A program made the translations under genes and the position numbers. The notes under the pieces are model-generated. The model saw only the letters and a list, made by a program, of their open reading frames with translations. It had not been told where the DNA came from and did not search any database. A DNA stretch of 64,000 bases from Taenia hydatigena (Eukaryota; Platyhelminthes; Cestoda; Cyclophyllidea; Taeniidae), in contig JADWOT020001676.1 in the NCBI GenBank assembly GCA_036345935.2, forward strand, positions 1 through 64,000. The letters are read 5' to 3'. Below, piece after piece: positions 38,850-51,599 of the stretch (within the stretch, counting starts at the first letter, position 1; every line of letters begins with the position of its first letter).

Positions 38850-40400
38850 GAAGGTAAAAATTCTACACAATTTCCATATCATTTGTCAGAAAAGCAGGTC
38901 CAGAATGTACCAGCAGCTGCGACAAATAATCTCATTCCCTATACCATTACACAGAACATAATAAGCCAGACGCTTACCGCTGGTCGCACTTTATGCTTTC
39001 TTCGCTGTTTATGTATGCGTAATGGGGACTACTACTGAATATGCTTCAGTAACCCAGTTGCTATGACACGCATGCAATTGGAAGAAGAAAGGACAAACTG
39101 GTCATTCGTGGCTTGCGGATAATTGGAATTTAGCAGCAGAGTTATGAGCCTCCTAACAAGGCCTCATCGTTGAGGTGCCATTGTGTTTGAGAGTCAATTC
39201 CTTAATAAATAGCAGCGAAAACTTCGTTGTAGGTTCCATCCACCTCAATCTAACACTCTTCCTCCTTCAAGCTATGGTGACGTTGTTGTCAGGAGAATCG
39301 CTCAGCTCACAAATGGATCCGTTATCCACTGGAAGGTTCGGGAGCGCTAAGCGAATAAGTGTCTCTTCTGAACATCCATCTGCATTTGTTTTTCGCAATG
39401 ATGTCCATATTTCTATGAGGTCAGTTTAATTGTAAGGAAGAGGTAAGAGTAGGCTGATTCCAGGATGCTGGATATAAAGTGGCCTGTTTAATGCTACGAT
39501 GGATGAGACCTAAATAAAAGACCGCAGCGAGCGTGTTGGATGGCAAGGCTTGGTGGTGCTTGAGGCGCTCTAGAGGAGGCGTATAAAGCCAAAGGTTTGC
39601 ATTCTATGAGGAAATAATTTGGCACCAACTTGTTTCCGTGCTCTAGAGAGCATTTAAAATGGTCTGTGGTCAAGTGATAGGCACCTACAGCAGATGTTAG
39701 CATCCAGTCATCCAGTTATTTTTGGTGTCATCACGTTTAAACAATTTGGATGTAACTCATTTCCATCTGCTTCACAGCCCAGATTTAAACTGAGAAAGTT
39801 TCAGGTCGAATGAAGGGCACAGTTCAACACCGCACGCAGATCTTGATTTTGATGACCAGATTGTAGCCAACCAAATGTCTAATTATTAGTACGTTGACGG
39901 AAGGCAATTGTGATCATGCAGGCAAGAAGGAAGGTGGATGTTGTGCCATCCCATTGGAGGCGTGGGAACTCAGCATCCTCATTTGTACTCTGCTACTTCT
40001 TTCTCTTGCAACAGAGCAATATACTGCCTTGCTTCCATCGTTTTGGAGGTTGGAGTCCACGCAGGTCGATGCATCACATACGGAAGCGATGACGACACCA
40101 AATCCATCAAAGCGGTCCGAGGTAATACCTATCAGAGTTGAACTTACCTTCCATGTCACTTTCAAGGTCCATGGGTCAGTTTACTTCCCGAAACCTCTTT
40201 TTGCATGAATGAAATGGCTTGATCGGTACCTTGCGATCAACATCTCAAATGTGCTAAACCACCTTTCTCGCATTTGGACACGAATTTTACTGCCAACAAG
40301 CGGCTCAACGCCGCTTTGATTGATCTCCACCTTGCCCAATACATCCATGAATTAGTGTCAACCAAGATGGGTCCTACTAAACGAAGTGCATACTTAATGC
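38850..40400 (+). repeat. Downstream-flank repeat, copy E
   Basis: Homologous to 13.575-15.06 kb in the same order. Shared landmarks are TGCTTCAGTAACC, AATTGGAAGAAGAAAGGA, GAGCGCTA-GCGAATAAGTG and CACGCAGGTCGATGC. It ends near 40400, where copy 1 continues. Several overlapping open frames at 39894-40208 coincide with conserved DNA, but their frames are not preserved in the other copies. Confidence 0.7.
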
Positions 40401-43400
40401 ATAAATCGCTCCTAAAAAGAAAGAAGAGTTAAATAGCTGAGGCATTATGCCGATCAAATTATAATTTGTGGTAACTTGCGGCCCCATGCAATCAAACGCA
40501 TGGTTAAACAAGCTGTCGAATTATGATAGCGTCAACCTAGATGGTTGCCCACTAAACCTATACTAATGTAATAGGTGAAACTGTAATTGCAAGTACAGCA
40601 CAAAGCGTACCATATGTTTTATAATTTTAGCAAAGTTAAGCACACCAATTATTATGAATAGGAATTATCGAAAGCATAGTTACATCATGCAGGACATTGC
40701 TTATTTTTTAACTTTTGCGCAATTTCTGAGTGATGTGTGCAATATTTTGTTTGTTCGGACTGCCGGTTTCATTTACGGTCACTTGGGTGGCCATATGGCT
40801 ATAGTTGCGTGGGCTAGCATCCGGGCCATGCTAAGGGCCCCGTTCCCTCTGGTTATTGGATATATATGCATACTCTGCCCTAGTATTACGCCTTCTTTTG
40901 CTTCTGAGGAAGTCTTGCGACGCTACAATATGACTTGTAACAAAGTACTACGTTATCAGTAAATTTTTGTGAAATTAGACTTAAAGATAGTAAACGTCTG
41001 CAGATAAGTGAAATTTGTTCCTCAAAGGAAAATTATTCGCTCGCCTTATTGGTTACTTAAAGGTCTTTGGGGAAAAAGTGAGACTCCCAAGCCCTAACCA
41101 GTTTACGGTTAACGAGAAATTAACTTGAGTAGGTATGCAAACCTTGCCTTCGACAGCCATCAGTCTGTTTTCTGCTTTCATACTCATGGACCAAGCATAG
41201 ATTCCTTTCATGTAGCCCGAATCACCTCCCATTTAAATGTTGGATAATCTCATGGAAAATGGCTTGGGTTCGGGTAAATCTGAAGAAAGCCTTTTTAAGA
41301 CTAAATAAATGCTTATTTTGTGCACTTTCTCTCCGTTTCATGGTGAATGATTCCAAACTTTTGGGTCTTTTGAGTGAGGATTTATTTGCTTTACGACATT
41401 GCTAACACTCGGACCTCCGAATGATTGTCGTCAGCAAAAGGCCTCATGCTCATTTGTTGAAGCAGTTCAATGCTAGTTTAAGTGTGGCGATCTCAGGGGT
41501 GGGCTTTTTTCATAAAGCATTAAGAAAGGAAACACAAAGTTCAGTATTCTTCATTCGCTAAATGGAGCCCCTAGATCCACTGGACGCCTTGCTAGGTCAA
41601 GCCAAGCGGCTTTGTCTTACATCCTGTTTTGGATAGAGTGATCTTTAGTCTCAGCACTTGCCTTGGTCCTGATTAGAATGACCATTTTATTAGCCTTGGC
41701 GGGGAAGCTCGCCATCCAAGAGAAAAGAGGACTGGGGCGTTGTTATGCTGATAAGTTCTCCGTAGACCTCAACATTATTTTCTCCCAAAGTACTCTCACT
41801 TTAGGAGTTTCGCCTTTCTCTGAAGCAATGAATGGAAAAAGGGCAACAGTTCTTGGCTGAATGCTATTTCACTAAGGATTTCCCTTTGGGAGTTTGCCTT
41901 ATCGTGTCAGACCAGAGAAGAACATCAGGCAGGCATTGAAACCCTTAAGCTTCCTATGTCTTTAGTGCTTCATTGGATCAACGTCGAGTTGCACTGCTGC
42001 TAATTCACACAAGCTCGTTTTTAAGAGCAGTTGCCTGATAGATAACACTAGACAGTAATCTGTTTGATGGCCTCTTTTTTCACGATGGGATCATATGAGT
42101 ATTGGTTGATAGCCCTACAGGAAGCTGCTACATCAGGTTGAATGCGCGATCACTTACATCCCAGGTGAAATTCTAGGAGTTCTAAAATGTTCAGCTTGAT
42201 GCTAAACCAAATGGTGTTAATGCAGTCAGTAGCTTCAGCGAATCTCTCCAAGTTACGAAGCCCAAGGGACCAATCATCTTTTTACTAATAAACAAAAGAT
42301 CCAGTTCTCATCTGTGTTGCCAGTCTGCAGTGGCGCTGCGTGCAAGTCGACTTCGTTGTGGCCGTTTTTTTACCTCCGCCTTATTGATCACCCTGTGCGC
42401 ACATGCGTGCATGCGCGCGTGCGCACGCGCAAGCGGCGGGCGCCGAGACTGTCAATCGATTGCGCCGTGATGACGTTTAAGAGCGCATCAATTGGTGAAT
42501 CGGAGTGGATGTTTTATGCGGGCCATCGCTACGTGATTGTGCGTGTGTACACTAGTGAAGTAAAAAAAGGCGAGGATGATGATGAGGCCTCTACCTTGTC
42601 AAGATAGAAGGGATCATCTACGGGCTGACTTCGGTTGGGAGACAGTTTGAAAATTAGATCAAATCGGGGATCTTGGGGGCGGAGTTTGTGCTTTTTAAAT
42701 TTCATTTCAAATCGACTCGTGTAGTATCTTTAGTAGAACAAAGAGGGCGTGCTACGCGCTGTTATAAAGGGATGAACGTTGGAAGACGTATTAGTTTAAG
42801 GTGCAAGTTAACCGAGTGGATTTTGTTGCCATTTGCAATAATGTGTACACGTTTGCTATTCACTCTACACTTCTGAGGCAAAAGAGAGTGTTTCATTTGT
42901 CCTCGATGCACTGCGGATGGAGTTTCTCGTTAAGGGCTGCGCGCTTGTTAAGGCACGAAGTGTTGTTGCTGCGGGCACAAAAAAACCTAGTCATGGGGCC
43001 TAGCCGTGACCGCTCCTGCAGGCCTGCATGGTGCAAAACTATTTGCGGAAAGACCTCATTTTCACCTTTTTGGATGGGGGAAGGAGGGAGCGTGTCCAGT
43101 CAATCAGTCCCAACTTTCCGCCCCGGTCCCGACGCTAGACGATAAAGTGGTGGGGGTGAAGGTTAGCTAGGGCTGGCTTCTTCCCTTGACTTCCAGGGGC
43201 AAACGCTTTATGAGGGTTGAAGTCACAGCAACGTTGAGTCGCGTCTGTTATCGCAACGTGATCGGTGCTGCAAGGAAGAGCACCCGCGAAGCGACCTCGC
43301 CAGTCAGCAAATTGGCGGTCAATCGAGAAGTTATCTGATTCCTACTAGCAATTCCACTGAATTTTGAGCTTCGTTCTGTTTGGGACCTGTGTTGGCGGGA

Positions 43401-44141
43401 AAGGTAGCGTCCTGGCCATTCCATGCGTCCACTGTTGGTCTTACAAAGCCGTTTCGTCGAATATAGAGCGATGTTTAAGGCGACTTCTCTTAGCTACCTT
43501 GCTTGTTGTTTTGTTTTGCTTCAGTGCTGTCTGGCTTTACGTCTATCTGAGTTCCTTCCAGCCAGTAGAAGGCTGGAGAAGGTGTCGTGTGCTCACCTAA
43601 ATGACAGCTCCATGACGAACTTGTCCAGATCGCTCAAAGAACACGGAACTCGGGCAGATAATGGAGGCAGACGTCACTTCCAAGCATTTTATCATGGGTC
43701 GTAGCCGATTCGACCGTCCGCAACATGTACACTCCTCCCGCCTTACTGAGGCTTATCTTACACTAGTAGAAATTGGGAGATTTGTTTCTCAAGATTGGGT
43801 ATCTTTCCCGTCGACATCAATACACCGCCCCTTAAGTCCTCTGAAGATGGAGGAAGACATAATACTAGGACAGAAAAATGTGTTGACGACATGCATAATC
43901 CCTAGGGAAGGAGGGCACTGGTAGGACCCAAGGCCTTGCCAACCAGAGTCTTAGGTACCCGTATAACTAGAACGAAAGCAATGTCTTTGAATCGGTGATG
44001 ATTTTTAGCCAAATGTGGCAATTCTATCAATGACCAGAACGTTGAAGCAAGATAGATAAGGGTGGGGGTAATTTAATGATAAGCCCCTCTCGGCCCCAGT
44101 GTGGTTTCGCTTTAACTCCCTCGTCCCTTCTTACTTGACAG
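40400..44141. other. Stretch without recognised gene; CpG-rich from about 42.3 to 43.4 kb
   Basis: An open frame at 40654-40962 (plus, 102 codons) is hydrophobic in the middle but unrecognised. From about 42.3 to 43.4 kb the sequence is visibly richer in CG dinucleotides than its neighbours and carries several open frames (42314-42607, 42801-43145, 43423-43704). It could be the former 5' region of the RyR gene, but no RyR N-terminal exon before the MIR exon was identified. Confidence 0.4.
42394..42431. repeat. 38 nt perfect alternating purine-pyrimidine tract
   Basis: Every step from 42394 to 42431 alternates pyrimidine and purine, mostly CG and CA/TG, a composition known to favour left-handed Z-DNA. 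It lies in the CpG-rich block upstream of the RyR remnant. Confidence 0.8.
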
Positions 44142-44262
44142 ACATGGCTTTTGGTGGCAACGTGATTCGCCTCTTTCACGGCGACGAGTGCCTGACAATG
44201 CAGGCTGCTGCAGATACAAAAGGGGGCCAGATCATCTCCAATGAGGCCACCTCGTCTTCTGA
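44142..44262 (+). pseudogene. RyR remnant: N-terminal MIR-domain exon
   Basis: After TTGACAG the exon reads MAFGGNVIRLFHGDECLTMQ and ends before GTGAGTAC. GG-V-RLFHG-ECLT is the hallmark of the RyR MIR region. It is fully open. It is the only N-terminal exon found. Confidence 0.8.
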
Positions 44263-45493
44263 GTGAGTACCAGCTACTGATTAATACACATGGTTGCCAC
44301 TACTCCCTGGGGCCGAAGCACGAAACCCGAGGTCGGGAGTGTGACAAAACTTCAGCCTCCCTTAAGTTATGATCCTTTACAAATCGAGCCATTCACACCA
44401 TATGTCCTCCCTCATGACGTTTTGATATAGTGTCCAGCCATTATGGAGTGGAACCGCTCCTCTTTCAAAGGAGGCCTGCTGACACCCACTACCGAACTGT
44501 TGGAGGGGTCCCTAAAAACATCATAGGAATACCGAACCAATACGGCTCCTTCATCATCGAATAGAAGGACAGAAGATCATTAACGTAATAGCAGCATCTC
44601 TATAGCATTATCATGACAACAGCAAAAAACTGTAACTGCTAAAAAACACTTAAGTAGTAGATGGGGTGTCGGTCAGGCACTTCGAGCCTCTGCTCAATAA
44701 ATGAGTACATGGGTGGATAACGGTGCTAATGGGCTGCGAAGATTAAAATCTCTTTGCCCCATTGCCCTGCAACTCCAGCAACCTTCCGGTGGTTTGACTA
44801 AATCAGCATAAGTACAATCCCTATTTACTTGCAGAAAACGTCAGTAGTGATGATTTAATTGATACCTGCAGTCGGAATAAGCGAACATTATGTTGAATTG
44901 GGTGCCGCAACCCTCACCTTCTGTTCGGTTTTAGAGGATCTTTAGGGTCGTTGCACTCCCGAATTGGGCACTTCCAAAAGCGAGTCAGTGAGAGGTCGTG
45001 CAATTCTGTAATTCCTTGCCTTGATGCTGGATTTAGGGGGAGTGCTCTCGTCAAGGTTCATTTTTTTCCCTACCGAAATTAAAAATGCGGGCTAGTGGTG
45101 CAGACAGACTCGTACTTAACCAACACGAAGTTGCTGGCTGATGTGACAAGTGTTTTTTTGAATTCTTTCACTCCTAATTCAGCTTGAAATGATGTCATGA
45201 AAAATTTGATTTATTATTTGTTTATGCCTAATGACTACGCATCAATCTTGAGCAATGGATGGATAAATCACCGCTACCTCCGGTTCTCCTATTTGAGCAC
45301 AAATCGGCTGTTGTACTCTTCATAGGACGCACTTATGGTCTCACCGATTTGGGCGCGTTTTCCTTCCTGATGTGCGTGCAGTCACGCTACTTGATTACGT
45401 AGGTCGAAAAGAGCCCTCACTTTCGGTAATAGGGAGGCCAACTTTTGGTCTTTAAATAACCCTACAATGAGCCACTCCTTTTTGCGCTTTTAG

Positions 45494-45829
45494 GCACAGA
45501 GTGACGTCACCGCGAGTGACACGACTCTGGCATTGAATCGGTGCATCTGCAATTCGGTCTTGCCTTTATTCACTAGCTACGCTCACTTCCTTGCTGCAAA
45601 CAAAGTAGCTGCTTGCCTACTTGAATCCACGCTCCATACTGCCTACCGTTTAGCCACCTGCCGTTTGATAACTAACAGCCGAAGAGACGTGGCTAGCGAC
45701 TTTCTCGTTGCCTTGGTCAAGCATACTCAGTCTTTTTCGATAACCAGTCTCATTCGCAAGATCGCCAAGAATATGCGTACTGTTGGACTAGAGGTCGCTA
45801 CGAATTCACTCCTGCTTAACTGCGTTTAG
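45494..45829 (+). pseudogene. RyR remnant: central solenoid exon
   Basis: Starts after CTTTTAG and reads TTLALNRCICNSVLPLF, then LLESTLHTAYRL, then RRDVASDFLVAL, then SLIRKIA. This matches the RyR helical region that ends RPSM-LLRK. The last about 20 codons diverge before the stop at 45829. Confidence 0.75.
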
Positions 45830-45868
45830 CAAATATTTTACGCAAGCATCATTTTTCCTCCCTTTTAG

Positions 45869-46320
45869 TCGGTGGTATCCCTACGTGTGTTGACCACCTG
45901 CCAACGATTTGGATCCTACTACAGCTACGAGGGATGGACTGCTGAATACTCAAGTAGTGGAGGTGAATCTGGAGGTGGTGGTGCTGGCAACGGTGGGGGT
46001 AGCGGAGGAAGGGTATCAAAACCAGGTGGAACGCAAAGAGCCACAGTGGCAGGTAATGGCGCAACGCGGAACCTAAGCGATACCTCGTTTGTTCGATCAA
46101 CGGCTGTCGGAATGTCTACAACAGCAACTGAGGAGGGGAAAAACCTCACTGCAGAGCTCTTTAGTCCCATCTTTAACAACCTCTCGTGTCGCCGATATGA
46201 TGCGGAGTTATATGTTTACGCCTGCCTTGTTTGACGGCAATCGGTTGTACACTGCCACCCGATCACTGTTCGTCGCATTGGAATGCGCAATCAAGGATCG
46301 GAGATGATACTATGGGATTC
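45869..46320 (+). pseudogene. RyR remnant: solenoid exon with Gly-rich insert and a frameshift
   Basis: After CCCTTTTAG it reads RVLTTCQRFGSYYSYEGW. A glycine-rich segment of about 20 residues follows, then EEGKNLTAELFSPIFNNLS and RRYDAELYVYA. The continuation LPCLTAIGCTLPPDH is in another frame, so a one-base change lies near 46222. The Gly-rich insert is not usual for vertebrate RyR. Confidence 0.75.
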
Positions 46321-47411
46321 GATGGTCAGTTTTTTTTGACTTGAGATTGAAAATTTCTGTAGGAGAGGCCCACTTAAGGTATATGTTAATGTTATTAAAA
46401 ATCAACGTTCATTTACTGATTTATACCAGTAACTGATCCAAGAGTCTTAGGAAACTGTAGCTAGTCAAAACATTCCACCAATTGTTAAACTTGCAGCTTC
46501 TGTTCAACCCAGTGGACCGGACAGTGCAGCAGACTTGCAAGGATCCAATCAACAGCAAGAGACCTTCATACCCACTCCTCTTGTTCTCTCGATATTTTTA
46601 ATGAAGACTTTGATGCAAATCGGGATATGATTTTGTGGTAACCCTTTGGCCGACCATCACTTGTAAATCTAAAGGAACCAAATTATTGAAAAATAATAAA
46701 TTTTTGCCTTATTTTTCTTTTGATAGCTGAAGCTAATTCCAATTGAGTGCCCCTCTAACCGTAGTTTAAATTGCTGCCAATGAGGTTAGTAGAATAATCC
46801 ATCGTAGCAAGCCAATCAGATGTCAGCATACACCGCAAAATCTAGCGTTTTTATTGGCTAGTCCTAGAGTTGCCATTCTCTCTGGAGTACGTACTAATTA
46901 TCAACGTCTGACATCTAACTTTATTTGCCTGTGCGGGGATGAAGTTTAGTACATAAATGATGGATTTTTCATAAAGCCTACAATTTACTTTGATTGAGTG
47001 GTTGTGGTATGGCTATACTTGCTAGATGGATCATTTCCTGTATAATGTCTATTTATCTTCACATTCAACACTTTATGGGATTTTATGGACGCCTATTGGT
47101 TTCCGAAAATCTTTTCTTCAAACTACTTTAAAAGAGCATTTACGGCCGAAAGTGGCAATGATTCATTTGTTCAGCTTTCCCGATATTTAAAGTGTCCACT
47201 TGCTTGAACAGAATAGCTGACGGCGTGAACGTCTTAGCATTTCTGTTTATTTTCTTTATGTTTCTGACACCTCAACATTGATAAAAATGGTGTTAAATTC
47301 AGAACATTGATGATTCTTGTCCACAGTAAACATAAAATCTGTGAAACAAGTAGTTTTGTATTTACCAGTCTACTATCCTATAATCACATACCTCACTGCC
47401 CCTGCATCTCA

Positions 47412-47660
47412 GATGGCTTCATACCATCCGATCAATGGCATGAGGACGCTTCTTGTGACGTGATTGGTTTGATGCATTTTCAGATTAAGCAGCCAGCGGC
47501 ACTAAGCATTCTGGTTGACCAATTCGCCAAGCACTGTCAAGCTACTTGGGTGCAGGGGTTGATCAGGGCCGTGTCTGCTGAGTGACACTGGACGAGGCGC
47601 GGCGCACTCATCCCATCACACGGTCTTATCACTCTTCATCCCAACGGGTAGGTTCTTTGC
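47412..47660 (+). pseudogene. RyR remnant: RyR-repeat exon, frameshifted
   Basis: Reads LVDQFAKHCQATWVQGLI, then after a frame change near 47575 LDEARRTHPITRSYHSSSQR. This is the RyR repeat (kW-kI-W-yGe then DE-THP--RPY). Confidence 0.75.
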
Positions 47661-48080
47661 AGCCTCTTTACGTCCATTCGACTGCCTTTCTCATTTTTCA
47701 TCCACCTCTTCATCCCAAGTCAATGCACCTAGTCGTCTCTTCATTAATCAATCTCTCAGCATAATCCACCAATCTAACTATTTAGCTTAGATCTACACCG
47801 CCCCCTTATACCCTTCCTTCCACTCATTTCTCCAAAGGAATAACTGGTTGTCCACCTACCTCTGCGGGTCACTGGCCAACTGACTATCTGTTCGGCCATC
47901 TCGTTCACTCATCCGTCTGCCGGTATGAGCTTCCATAAGTCTGTGTATCTACCGAATTTCGCTCTTTAACTTCTGTCCCGCGTCCTTGGGGGTCGCGACC
48001 TTATTCACTCTCCGACTGGACGAGATGATGGCATTTTTACATACTCCTATCCATCTTTAGGGTCAAATGCGCTACTTTAG

Positions 48081-48200
48081 CTGGTAAAAGAGATTCTGCG
48101 TGCGATGCTCGCTCCTGGATGGACCACCAACCCTTCGGGAGTATGCCACAAGGACGATGGAACTAGACTGTGTCTTCGTCAAAGACAGTTCATTCACAGT
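48081..48200 (+). pseudogene. RyR remnant: end of a RyR repeat
   Basis: After TACTTTAG it reads LVKEILRAMLAPGWTTNP, corresponding to the family's PIKESLKAML-WGW segment. The remainder of the open frame to 48302 is not clearly RyR. Confidence 0.6.
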
Positions 48201-48556
48201 GTGAGGATTTGCTCCCAACTCACTACTGAATTTTGTGGAGGTTTGATCAAACCAAATGATCCTGAGTGGTCATGCACTACTGCAAACCCACGGCGCACCT
48301 AGACGTAATCGTAACCACTTATAGGTTCTCAACCTACTTGTTTATTTATAAGTAGGATGGGGCCACTCAACCGATGCTGCCTCGCATTAGCAGGACAGGA
48401 AGCTTCTTATCAAATTGTACCTGTCGGATCACTTTTTTTTCAAGAACCTGGGATACCGGAGCTTTGTTTACCGACCAGAATGAGGAATTTCACAAGTTTT
48501 TCTAACTTTGGCAAACTAAAAGTCCCCAGGGATTCATTCCGTCTTCTAAAGACCTT

Positions 48557-48864
48557 CACGGGGTTAACGTGACTCGGAAACTAACTGACGTGGCCGAACG
48601 GCTAGCTGACAACGCTCATCAAATCTAGAGAAAGCGGAAAATTTAGGAACTTAAAGGAAATTGGTGAGGTGCTATTGCCTATATCGTTTGTTGAAAAGGG
48701 CCAATTGGGGAGGTGAAGGCAAATACAATCACTGTCTTTCCATCTTTCCTTCCTCCTAGGTGGTGGTGAACATCAACTTTTGGTGCCCTACAACATTCTG
48801 ACAGATCATGGGCGCAAACACCACCGCCGCACAACTCACGAGTTGATTCGCTACTCCCAGTACT
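48557..48864 (+). pseudogene. RyR remnant: second RyR repeat, two exons, with stops
   Basis: 48557-48663 reads VNVTRKLTDVAERLADNAHQ, with TAG at 48626 and 48644, the first where a Trp codon (TGG) is expected. After a short intron, 48760-48864 reads GGEHQLLVPYNILTDHGRKH and HELIRYSQY, the family's G-HP-LVPYD-LT block. Confidence 0.8.
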
Positions 48865-48904
48865 GAGCTATCGTCTCCCCTGTAAGCCAACCAATCAGTA
48901 GGGG

Positions 48905-49480
48905 GATGCCACTAAAATCGGGGCTGTGGCGGCGGCGACGACAACAGCCACCGCGCTAAATGCAATCAAACAATTCGCTGGCGAACAAGGCGCAGGTAAG
49001 TGCGGGGTGCGGATGTGCCTGGTGGGGAAGGGGGGAGGGAGAGGAAATTTGTTAGCCAATGGAAACTTGTGTTCGAGGTGCTGCTAGACATCGAAGCGAG
49101 GCAGGCTGTCACCCTGAGAAGGGTCTTATGGAATTACAATCTACCAATTTTTATTGCCACAATCTTCGTCCCTTGCACGAGGAATGTTGGCATTTGCTTG
49201 CTCCTGTTTAGGTCACCCTCCAAGCCGATTTGCCTACGGTCTGCTGTCGAAGTTGTTGGATTATGTGAAGGGCGCAATGTCAACGGTTCGCGGAGACAAG
49301 CCGAGTTGTATGTTTAGTCGGCACCAAAACCTTACATAAACTAGCGAGGATACGAAACTCCTCGGGAAAGTCGTTCTGCCCTTTCTGGAGCGCTACTACC
49401 ACACTCGCAAGTCCTACTTCACCGACCCCTACTCGGGCGCGTTGACTGAGGAGAAGAAGATGGCAATGATGTTATTTTAG
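48905..49480 (+). pseudogene. RyR remnant: post-repeat exons
   Basis: About 48910-49000 reads AVAAATTTATALNAIKQF and ends before GTAAGTG. After an intron, 49212-49480 reads RFAYGLLSKLLDYVKGAM and, beyond an in-frame TAA at 49337, LGKVVLPFLERYYHTRKSYF and EEKKMAMMLF. These match the family's RF-FG-L--LL and K-VLPL---Y---H--YF segments. Confidence 0.75.
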
Positions 49481-50029
49481 ACATGAAACTGATTTGTGAA
49501 GATCTTGAAAAGAACAGGGGCATGTAATTATCCAATTGGACTGAAAACGACCTAGTTTAACTAGCCATTCTCTTTTACTTCCAGGCTCTTTGTCAAGCAA
49601 ACAAGTGGTGCTGAAGACTACATGAAGGCCTTTTCTTCCTCCTCCAGTTCTTACGTACTGTGCCACGGAGAGGAGCCGGATCTTCGGTTATTGCTTATTC
49701 ATAGGAAAAGGCTGTGGATACGTTAATTAAAGAGGCAAGAGAAAGAAGCAATAAAACTAGCCTGATAGAGTGAAGAGTTCGCGTATTCAAGCATACAAAT
49801 TCTTCCACAATACCGTTTCTGGGTATTAGATTGCCTTAAAAATCAGTCTTGGAGCAGTGAGAAGGCTTTGAATCCTGCCGTGAGTGATGCATACGGAGAG
49901 GCGGATGCCCGATTTCTCGGCCTGGGTTCCCATCATTGTGTCGACTGCTGTGAATTCATCTGTAGTGTGCTGTGGTCAACAAGCGTCTCCAAAATGACAG
50001 ACCAGTTTCTGATTTTCACTCCCTTTCTG

Positions 50030-50800
50030 TTTTTAGGCTCACTTTGACCTTGTTCAACATCTTTTTGAATAAAGACGGCTGGATTTTGCATCGAGAGTTC
50101 TGAACTGCCTTGGAGCAACAAAAGTTGTTGAATGAGTGAGCCCTACGTCTTCAAGTGTCACTTTGATAATCTCCTCACCGGATGACGATTTTCGATCACT
50201 TAATTTACACTGTCTGTAGAGAGGAAGTCACCTACATAATAGGCTGTGTGGATGCTAATTTGAATGGAAAAGCTTACCTTCCGGAGTTCACGAAACGCTT
50301 CTACAATCCGGCTCGCGATATTGGTTTTAATGTAACGCTGCTACTGACAAACCTTTCTGAACACATGCCCGGGTTATATACGGTAGCTATCACCGCAGAT
50401 ATTAATGCGGCATTGGTCCTCTCTCGGCTTTTGAAAGTCTCTCACACTCCTTTTCTCATTCTTCTCCAGACTCGAACGGCTTCTACAGAAAGCAAAAGGT
50501 ATGATGGAGACGTTTGCTCCTCTCTTGGGCCGCATTGAAATCACCAACAATGGGGGTCACATAGAACGCGTCTACTTTGAGGTTGGACAGGAGAATATCG
50601 GCCAGTAGGAAAAGCCTCAAATCAAGGAGTCGAATCGCACCTTCCTTCACTCGGTGGTGGGCTAAAGTGGTGATAAGAAGAGGGCTTGAGTGTTTCGTCA
50701 ATTTTTTCGAGGACACCATCCTCGAAATGCAGCATACTCAGGGCATTAGTGGGGACAACGAGAACTTACTGATCAGTCGGGTAGGTTTTTCTGTTTTTTT
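50030..50800 (+). pseudogene. RyR remnant: EF-hand pair and following cytoplasmic exons
   Basis: About 50030-50135 reads FNIFLNKDGWILHREF, a stop, then TALEQQKLLNE (first EF-hand). 50210-50380 reads IGCVDANLNGKAYLPEFTKR and then RDIGFNVTLLLTNLSEHMP, a strong RyR signature. 50470-50800 reads FAPLLGRIEI, IERVYFEVGQEN, TAG at 50606 where Trp is usual, EKPQIKESNR, and in another frame CFVNFFEDTILEMQ. Confidence 0.85.
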
Positions 50801-51085
50801 TTAGCGTTATGACAACTGTGACTACTTTAGAGTTTCCCTGATTCCGTGATTGACAGCTGATATCCTAATGAAGCAAGAAATCTAGGCAGCAAGATGAAAT
50901 TCAAGACACCTAGGCATTGAGTGCTCATAAGACAAGAAATCGAAGAAATCAAATTTTCCCACCAAAGTGCTCAGTACTTTCCCATGACTCTCTGATGGAC
51001 AATCAATATATTGGATTTGCGGCTCCCACGACAAGCGGCGATTAGCGCTCAACCTAGCCTCACTTTCTTTTATCGCTCACTTTAG

Positions 51086-51573
51086 GTCGTAGCTGTTCGC
51101 ACCCTTCTCAAGGCCACTTGACTTTCCTCTGTTTTGCATTCCTCGGCAACCTCATCTCCTTCCTCAGGCCCCACTATTTATGGAAGCGCTGGTGCAGTCT
51201 TCGACAAATGTCATTTGTGGATGTCATTGCAGATATCCTAGGCCTCATAATTGGTCTCGCAATCGGGGCCTTGCGTTCGATGAAGGGAGTTATTACCGTC
51301 GTGGGTCGTTTTGTGATTGCGTTGATGCCAGATCCAACTGAAAACCCTCAAAAACTTAAAACAACCATACCGTAACCACCATTAGTGCAGTCGATGAATT
51401 CAGCAGTACCTTTTAGTGTCAAGCGGAACCAAACAGCAATGATGTTCAATGCGACGCGGATGGCTGGAGGCAAAATGGCGCTAACGTTGAATGAGGAAGA
51501 AGCAAACCCACCTGACCTTGGGGCCGCCAATGAGGAGGAGCAGAAACCCACGGATCTTGCAAGCATTCTTCAG
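51086..51573 (+). pseudogene. RyR remnant: first membrane region and acidic linker
   Basis: After CACTTTAG the sequence reads VVAVRTLLKAT. In another frame a hydrophobic hairpin LGLIIGLAIGALRSMKGVIT and then FVIALMPDPTENP follows, the family's membrane segment ending NMPDPTQDEV. 51420-51573 reads MAGGKMALTLNEEEANPPDL and TDLASILQ before GTGAGC, an acidic linker as in RyR. Confidence 0.7.
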
Positions 51574-51599
51574 GTGAGCAATTTTAACAATCACATTGA

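Noticed and set aside
39894..40208. Overlapping plus-strand open frames as a small gene
   Set aside because: The DNA is conserved in five copies of a flank repeat, but no reading frame is preserved among them.
45849..46179. Minus-strand proline-rich open frames
   Set aside because: They are the antisense shadow of the Gly-rich RyR exon.
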